A DNA stretch of 64,000 nt from contig JAOZOU010000006.1 of assembly GCA_029933125.1 (NCBI GenBank), forward strand, positions 141,408 through 205,407. The letters run 5' to 3'. A model generated the notes under the pieces. It was not told the origin of the DNA. It saw only the letters and a program-made list of their open reading frames with translations, and ran no database searches. Below are positions 59,088-64,000 of this stretch, in pieces. Each line of letters opens with the position of its first letter. The first letter of the stretch is position 1. This DNA is from a bacterium. GTDB taxonomy: Bacteria; Arandabacterota; Arandabacteria; Arandabacterales; Arandabacteraceae. The position numbers were made by a program, and so were the translations under genes.

Positions 59088-60437
59088 TTGATTGAGTGTT
59101 ATCCATATATTGCACTTTGTTTTTTTCTAGCAATGACAGGAGCGAGCTCCCTAGGCCATAGCCAGAGCAATGTCATTGATGGCATCCCTCCTTTTCCCCT
59201 CGATTATGACTCAGGATCAATGGCGCTCCATGCACTCCATTCTGCTACACTACCTTTCTATCCGAGATCGATTTACTCATACTTAGTTGGCATCTCGGGA
59301 GCGGCTTTCAAGTTTGTTTATGATTCAACAGAAGCATATGAACCTCTTCGCGATGCTTCACCGACCGATGAATTGACCCTGGCAGCTCACGCCCTTGGTT
59401 TTCCACATGCTCACTGGGTTGTGAACAAGGATATTGAAACGGTTAAGCGCCTCGTAAGGGATGAGGTTGATGGGGGCCGTTGTGTGCTTGTCCCCTTCAT
59501 TTACAATCAAGCCTACCATGGCTTTTTCGTGATCGTTGGCTACGACTACGATAATTCTCAATTCGTGCTGCAGGGCGCACTTGGGGAGAAGACCTATGCG
59601 CGGATTCCTATCCCTCACGAATGGTACGGTCCGACTCTTAGCCCGCTGGGATGGGCAATGAATCCAGTTTTTGTTCTTGGAGATTTCGTAAGTGGCCATG
59701 AGGGGAATGGGACTTCTAGCTCGGAGATTCTGCGTCTTGCTTATGATTTGTTCAAAGGTGGGAGACTGACCTACGGTAGGCATCCATCGGAAAGGGCGTA
59801 TATTGCGAGTGGAGATTCGTGTGAGGCATGGTATGGGCTACCGGCGTTCGAAATCCTTGCACAGGATGTGGAAAGAGCAAGCCTCGTCCGGGAAACGTGT
59901 GATGGTAGTGATCTCAATTTTGGGTTTCTGTGGCGTATAGATTCCCAACTGGGGCAACTGGCTCACAATAGGAAAAATGGAGCAATATTCCTGCGCATGC
60001 TTAAGGGCAAGCTCATGCCCAATGCGGCGAATCTTGTTGTCAAAATAGCAGATCTTTTTGAAGCTACTTCCCGCGATGCCCAAGCTGTTCGAAGGTTTTT
60101 CTGGGATGCAATTCCTGAGGATCATCTGAGTGAGTCGGGTGTAAAATCCTATGTGGATTCCTCCACGGCAATAGTTTTCGCACTGGGACAGGACACGGCG
60201 CTTGCAATGCAGCTCCAGCATGGTGGATACAAGACTTATAAGAGCCCATGGGGCTGGGTGCTCATAGCAGATTCACCAGAGAAGCGCATGCTGGCAAAAA
60301 CTGCGGTCCATAGTGCCTATGTTCATGAAAAGCTTGCCTTTACCATGCTTGAGCGCATTCAGGGGCTGACGGTTGAAAGATCAACCAATCAACCCAAAAT
60401 GCCTCCCGGGAGGCGAAAGCATCGTAGGCGCAAGTAA
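59088..60437 (+). CDS. secreted BtrH-like/papain-like fold protein of unknown function
   Basis: 449 residues from a TTG start; signal peptide (IALCFFLAMTGASSLGHS). It resembles the butirosin-biosynthesis-protein-H N-terminal and peptidase-C39-like folds: MALHALHSA near the start, then GRCVLVPFIYNQAYHGFFVIVGYDYDNSQFVLQGALG (~145-180) with a His-Asp pair, but the usual catalytic Cys before it is absent (GSMALHAL, no Cys). The C-terminal half is helical and ends in a basic RRKHRRRK tail. Probable exported cysteine-peptidase-fold protein that may be inactive. It lies 25 bases before cysE. Confidence 0.55.
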   Translation: MIECYPYIALCFFLAMTGASSLGHSQSNVIDGIPPFPLDYDSGSMALHALHSATLPFYPRSIYSYLVGISGAAFKFVYDSTEAYEPLRDASPTDELTLAAHALGFPHAHWVVNKDIETVKRLVRDEVDGGRCVLVPFIYNQAYHGFFVIVGYDYDNSQFVLQGALGEKTYARIPIPHEWYGPTLSPLGWAMNPVFVLGDFVSGHEGNGTSSSEILRLAYDLFKGGRLTYGRHPSERAYIASGDSCEAWYGLPAFEILAQDVERASLVRETCDGSDLNFGFLWRIDSQLGQLAHNRKNGAIFLRMLKGKLMPNAANLVVKIADLFEATSRDAQAVRRFFWDAIPEDHLSESGVKSYVDSSTAIVFALGQDTALAMQLQHGGYKTYKSPWGWVLIADSPEKRMLAKTAVHSAYVHEKLAFTMLERIQGLTVERSTNQPKMPPGRRKHRRRK

Positions 60438-60461
60438 TCACCCAGGAGGAGGTGAGAGATT

Positions 60462-61451
60462 TTGGAGAGGAAGCGCACGATAGGCAAGATCTCAAAGCGA
60501 CTTGCTGCAATTTGCCGTAAGAGTGACTTCTTCAGGTGTGCCAGTAAGTATGCGGTTCCCTCAGATGAGTCTGTAAGGCAAATTCTCTCCCTCTTTCAGG
60601 AGGTTCTTCTCATTGGCTATTTCGGGAAGCAGGACATACCTGATTGGGAGCTGGAATCCCATCTTCATGTTTTGATGTCGAAATTGTTCGATGTGCTTTC
60701 GACTCAAATAGCGAAGAGCTTGCGACATGAATGTGAGGGGATCCACGAGGTGTGCGACGATTGTAAATCGCGTGGCGAAGAGCATGCCATGCTTCTTCTG
60801 GAGAAGATTCCCAAAATAAGGAAGCTGCTGGAGGGTGATGTACAGGCAGCTTACGATGGAGACCCGGCTGCCAAAAGCTTTGATGAGGTTATTTTCAGCT
60901 ATCCATGCATAAAAGCGATACTGGTTCATCGAATAGCCCACGAGTTGTATTTGCAGGGCATACCGCTCCTACCACGCATAATGTCGGAATATGCACACCA
61001 AATTACCGGTATTGACATCCATCCTGGAGCCAAAATTGGAAAGAACTTCTTCATAGATCACGGAACCGGAGTTGTGATTGGCGAAACAACAGTCATAGGT
61101 GACAATGTGAAGATATATCAGGGAGTTACTCTTGGAGCTCTGAGTTTTCCTAAAGATGAGAAGGGCAATCTCCTGCGTGGCATAAAGCGTCATCCGACGA
61201 TCGAAGATAATGTCACGATCTATGCTGGGGCAACTGTGCTTGGTGGCAATACTGTAATTGGAAAAGGCTCAACTATAGGTGGTAATGTCTGGATAACTCA
61301 CAGTGTGCCTCCGGGGACCAAGGTCGTGATTGAACCACCTGAACTTTCATTCAAGGGGGAACTAACCGGCAAAGTGAAGGAAGGGCGAGGTGTGGCTCGC
61401 CCGGAGAATGCAAGATCTTCTAAGGCAAGTAGTAAGCGACGCCCTAAGTGA
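60462..61451 (+). CDS. cysE: serine O-acetyltransferase
   Basis: 329 residues, TTG start behind GGAGGAGG. Long N-terminal helical domain (~1-175) as in EpsC-type CysE, then left-handed beta-helix hexapeptide repeats: [54 protein letters not shown], with the catalytic His-containing FIDHGTG. A basic C-terminal tail (~300-329) is unusual. Makes O-acetylserine, the cysteine precursor; acts in the cytoplasm. No cysK in the window. Confidence 0.93.
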   Translation: MERKRTIGKISKRLAAICRKSDFFRCASKYAVPSDESVRQILSLFQEVLLIGYFGKQDIPDWELESHLHVLMSKLFDVLSTQIAKSLRHECEGIHEVCDDCKSRGEEHAMLLLEKIPKIRKLLEGDVQAAYDGDPAAKSFDEVIFSYPCIKAILVHRIAHELYLQGIPLLPRIMSEYAHQITGIDIHPGAKIGKNFFIDHGTGVVIGETTVIGDNVKIYQGVTLGALSFPKDEKGNLLRGIKRHPTIEDNVTIYAGATVLGGNTVIGKGSTIGGNVWITHSVPPGTKVVIEPPELSFKGELTGKVKEGRGVARPENARSSKASSKRRPK

Positions 61452-61466
61452 TCACGGTTTGGGACG

Positions 61467-63395
61467 TTAGCTGACAACCTTCTTTACGTGGTTAAGCAGA
61501 CCTCCGTCAAGAATTATCTCACGTTGCCTTTCTGAGAGATCGTAGGTTGCCTCGATCTTTAAGCCTTTGGTTACGTTATTGAGAATGAGTGGCTTGTTCT
61601 GCTTAAGATTCTCACGTACATTCTCGACCCTGACAGTATCTCCGTTTTCTATCTTCTCATAGTCTTCCGCACGCGCAAAAGTGAGAGGTATTATGCCGAA
61701 ATTGACAAGATTGGCTTTATGGATTCTTGCAAACGATTTCGCCAGAACCCATTTTATGCCAAGATACATTGGAGCGAGGGCAGCATGTTCACGGCTTGAG
61801 CCTTGGCCATAGTTCTCGCCTCCAACGATGAAGCCTCCGCCTTCCTGTTTCGCTCTGGCAGCGAAGGATGGGTCAATAACTTCGAAGACATGTTCAGATA
61901 TTGCAGGTATGTTGGATCTGAGGGGTAGGATCTTTGCTCCTGCTGGCATTATGTGGTCAGTCGTAATATTGTCTTCAACTTTGAGGAGAACCTTGCCCTC
62001 AATCACGTCCGGTATTGGTTGAGCCTTGGGGAGTGGTTTGATATTTGGACCTCTTATTATCTTGACCTTTGAGCCATCCCTGGGTGGTTTGATTATCATG
62101 TTGTCATTTATCAGGAATTTTTCTGGAAGCTCAATTCTCGGTCGGCTGCCCATGCTTCTCGGATCGGTTATAACCCCATTTATTGCCGATGCCGCTGCTG
62201 TCTCGACGCTTACAAGATAGACATTAGCATCTTTGGTTCCGCTTCTTCCAAGAAAGTTGCGATTGAAAGTTCGCAGGCTTGTAGCACCCGAAGGTGGTGC
62301 TTGCCCCATTCCGATGCATGGACCACAGGCACATTCGAGGACTCTTGCCCCAGCGCCTACTATTTTGGCAAGTGCACCACTTGCGGCAAGCATTTCAAGA
62401 ACTTGCTTGGAACCAGGCGAAACAACAAGACTCACGTTTGGGGCTACCGTCTTACCGTCAAGCAGGGCTGCAAGCGTTAACATATCCTTAAGGGATGAGT
62501 TTGTGCAGCTGCCTATGGCTACTTGATCAACAGGTTTGCCTTCTATCTCTTTGACCTTGACCACATTGTCAGGACTGTGAGGCTGGGCAATCAGGGGCTC
62601 GAGGGTGGAAAGATCCAAATCCACAACCTCATCGTAGACTGCATCATCATCTGCCTTAAGTTCCGTCCATGCAGATTCCCTTCCCTGGGCTTTAAGGAAA
62701 GCAAGCGTGACTTCATCGCTTGGAAAGATTGAAGTTGTTGCACCAAGCTCAGCTCCCATGTTCGTTATAGTTGCCCGCTCCGGAACCGATAGGGTTTTGA
62801 CACCATCCCCACCATATTCCATTATCTTACCCAGACCACCCTTTACCGTGAGGCGCCTGAGCAGCTCAAGTATGACATCCTTCGCTGTCACCCATTCACC
62901 AAGCCTACCCGTCAGGCGAATGAGGACGATTTTGGGAGCTGGGAGATGGAATGGATAGCCTGCCATAGCAGCTGCGACATCGAGCCCACCAGCTCCAATT
63001 GCAATCATGCCTATGCCACCCCCCGTTGGGGTGTGGCTATCCGAGCCGAGGAGGGTCTTGCCTGGGATCCCAAATCGCTCGAGATGAACCTGATGGCAGA
63101 TACCATTGCCTGGTCTTGAAAAGATGATTCCATACTTTGCCGCAACGGATTGCAGGAAGCGATGGTCATCTGCATTCTCAAAACCAGCCTGTAGGGTATT
63201 GTGATCGACATAGCTCACAGATAGTTCGGTTCTTACGCGAGGGATGTCCATTGCCTCAAATTGAAGGTATGCCATTGTCCCCGTCGCATCCTGGGTGAGA
63301 GTCTGATCTATCCTGATCGCTATTTCAGTTCCAGGTTTGAGCTCACCCTTAATGAGATGGGCTCCGAGTATCTTTTGTGCTACTGACTTACCCAC
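61467..63395 (-). CDS. aconitate hydratase
   Basis: 642 residues, the length of the compact bacterial/archaeal aconitases, ATG behind AAGGAGGTT. [4Fe-4S] ligands: GSCTNS (~300) and CACGPCIGMG (~355-364). Substrate loops: DSHTPTGGGIG, GRSGTKDANVYLVS, and the swivel domain TTDHIMPAG, NYGQGSSREHAALAP. Converts citrate to isocitrate through cis-aconitate; with the dehydrogenase at 3.9 kb this indicates an oxidative TCA branch. Convergent with cysE, 15 bases apart. Confidence 0.93.
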   Translation of the reverse strand: MGKSVAQKILGAHLIKGELKPGTEIAIRIDQTLTQDATGTMAYLQFEAMDIPRVRTELSVSYVDHNTLQAGFENADDHRFLQSVAAKYGIIFSRPGNGICHQVHLERFGIPGKTLLGSDSHTPTGGGIGMIAIGAGGLDVAAAMAGYPFHLPAPKIVLIRLTGRLGEWVTAKDVILELLRRLTVKGGLGKIMEYGGDGVKTLSVPERATITNMGAELGATTSIFPSDEVTLAFLKAQGRESAWTELKADDDAVYDEVVDLDLSTLEPLIAQPHSPDNVVKVKEIEGKPVDQVAIGSCTNSSLKDMLTLAALLDGKTVAPNVSLVVSPGSKQVLEMLAASGALAKIVGAGARVLECACGPCIGMGQAPPSGATSLRTFNRNFLGRSGTKDANVYLVSVETAAASAINGVITDPRSMGSRPRIELPEKFLINDNMIIKPPRDGSKVKIIRGPNIKPLPKAQPIPDVIEGKVLLKVEDNITTDHIMPAGAKILPLRSNIPAISEHVFEVIDPSFAARAKQEGGGFIVGGENYGQGSSREHAALAPMYLGIKWVLAKSFARIHKANLVNFGIIPLTFARAEDYEKIENGDTVRVENVRENLKQNKPLILNNVTKGLKIEATYDLSERQREIILDGGLLNHVKKVVS

Positions 63396-63651
63396 GGCGG
63401 AACCTCCTTAGGTTGAGATACAATCGAGAATCATGTTTACGTTATCCTCCATTGATATGGATAGAAACCTAAAAGGTGCCGCAAAATCTTAACCCAGCTT
63501 GGAGGCAAAGGCAAGGGGTTGGAACCAAAAATGCTCTTGTTGAGCTCGTTGGTTTAGGTTTGTATGACTTGGCTGGATGGAGCCCAGGCAAAGATAGGAG
63601 GCTATGAGCCCTCTTCACCTCTATAGCCTATGGCTTCTATGACTGCTCAGC

Positions 63652-64000
63652 TTACCTCGAGATTACTATCTTGCGTGAGGAAGTCTCCGATCCCATCTGT
63701 AAACTCACAAAATAGATGCCACTGCGTAGCCCTGCACCAGCACTCAAGGAAACACTATGATAGCCTGCTGTGTATAGCCCATCTGCAAGTGTGGCAACAA
63801 CTCGCCCAGAGACATCATAAAGGGTGATAGAGACCTTGCCATCTGAAGGGATGCCAAATCTCACAATCGCTCGCTCAGCAACTGGATTGGGCTTAACTGA
63901 TGCTATAATAAGGTGCGCTGGAATATCTGGCTCGCTAACCGAGGCGAGGGGGTCATAGAGCTCAAAATCACCATCACTCACATCCTCGCCACTGTTGCCA
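63652..64000 (-). CDS. C-terminal part of a secreted protein with FlgD/Por-type sorting domain (cut by window end)
   Basis: The frame is open to the window edge, so the gene begins outside; the GTG at 63981 is internal. About 115 residues are visible: a linker, then IASVKPNPVAERAIVRFGIP, ITLYDVSGRVVATLADGLY, LRSGIYFVSLQMGSE and the final ISR. This Ig-like end is shared with the proteins at 9650-12595 and 37273-39288 and directs export or surface attachment in FCB-type bacteria. Confidence 0.85.
   Translation of the reverse strand, partial: GNSGEDVSDGDFELYDPLASVSEPDIPAHLIIASVKPNPVAERAIVRFGIPSDGKVSITLYDVSGRVVATLADGLYTAGYHSVSLSAGAGLRSGIYFVSLQMGSETSSRKIVISR

Noticed and set aside
1..64000. Global reassignment of UGA to Trp
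   Set aside because: UGA ends many intact genes at family-typical positions, often within start/stop overlaps (for example 52833-52835 and 55497-55499), and Trp is encoded by TGG throughout. Two of the readthrough sites replace conserved Cys, and the third lies among the redox-site cysteines of a thioredoxin-like motif.

Overview
The window looks like a chromosomal contig from an uncultivated, Gram-negative-type (diderm) bacterium. Evidence: several lipobox signal peptides, type IV minor pilins, an outer-membrane beta-barrel, a wall/LPS-type glycosyltransferase set, and at least three secreted proteins ending in the Ig-like FlgD/Por-type sorting domain usual in FCB-group and related candidate phyla (WOR-3, TA06, Zixibacteria, Eisenbacteria and similar). 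The 30S protein bTHX gene fits such a lineage. The phylum is an inference. Several intergenic regions carry clear sigma-70-type promoters (TTGACA, 17 bp, TAnnnT). I saw no rRNA, tRNA, CRISPR array or insertion sequence.

Layout. 1-2.3 kb: 3' end of hutH, then two small secreted/lipoprotein genes each crossed by an in-frame stop. 2.4-5.1 kb: mgtE and an isocitrate-dehydrogenase-type gene. 5.1-9.6 kb: PHP-domain lipoprotein, TagD-like cytidylyltransferase, CDP-glycerol glycerophosphotransferase-like protein, glycosyltransferase. 9.6-16 kb: large YVTN-propeller surface protein, methyltransferase-like protein, esterase, DUF1028-TPR protein. 16-26 kb: broken yyaL gene, Nei/Fpg-like protein, two glycosyltransferases, membrane phosphodiesterase, and two broken genes head to head (sigma-54 activator and CCG-domain protein). 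26-31 kb: operon resembling a remote chaperone-usher system. 31-34.6 kb: minor-pilin operon. 35-39.3 kb: radical SAM protein, methyltransferase, ferritin-like protein and a surface selenoprotein.

The centre of interest is 39.5-57.3 kb, one tightly packed (often overlapping) co-directional cluster behind a strong promoter. It joins an NADH-oxidising module (receiver-NuoE fusion, NuoF/HndC, short NuoG-like protein) to a heterodisulfide-reductase module (several HdrA paralogues, an HdrC-HdrB fusion, two MvhD-type proteins), an NfnB/GltD-like flavoprotein, and a sensory set (two DRTGG proteins, an RsbW-like ATPase, an [FeFe]-hydrogenase-like protein). No catalytic hydrogenase or formate dehydrogenase subunit is present, so this is probably an NADH/ferredoxin/disulfide electron-bifurcating system with an unknown terminal partner.

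Three genes contain in-frame UGA codons followed at bacterial-SECIS distance by strong hairpins: HdrA (UGA replaces a Cys of its CxxC), MvhD (CNWU instead of CNWC), and a secreted Omp28/thioredoxin-like protein with C-G-U-A-A-C. They indicate selenocysteine decoding. A fourth UGA (lipoprotein at 1.3 kb) is ambiguous. UGA also serves as a normal stop in many genes here, so it is not globally reassigned. After the cluster: isochorismatase-like hydrolase, cytochrome P460-like lipoprotein, histone-H1-like Zn-ribbon protein, secreted BtrH-like protein, cysE, aconitase, and the end of another sorted surface protein.
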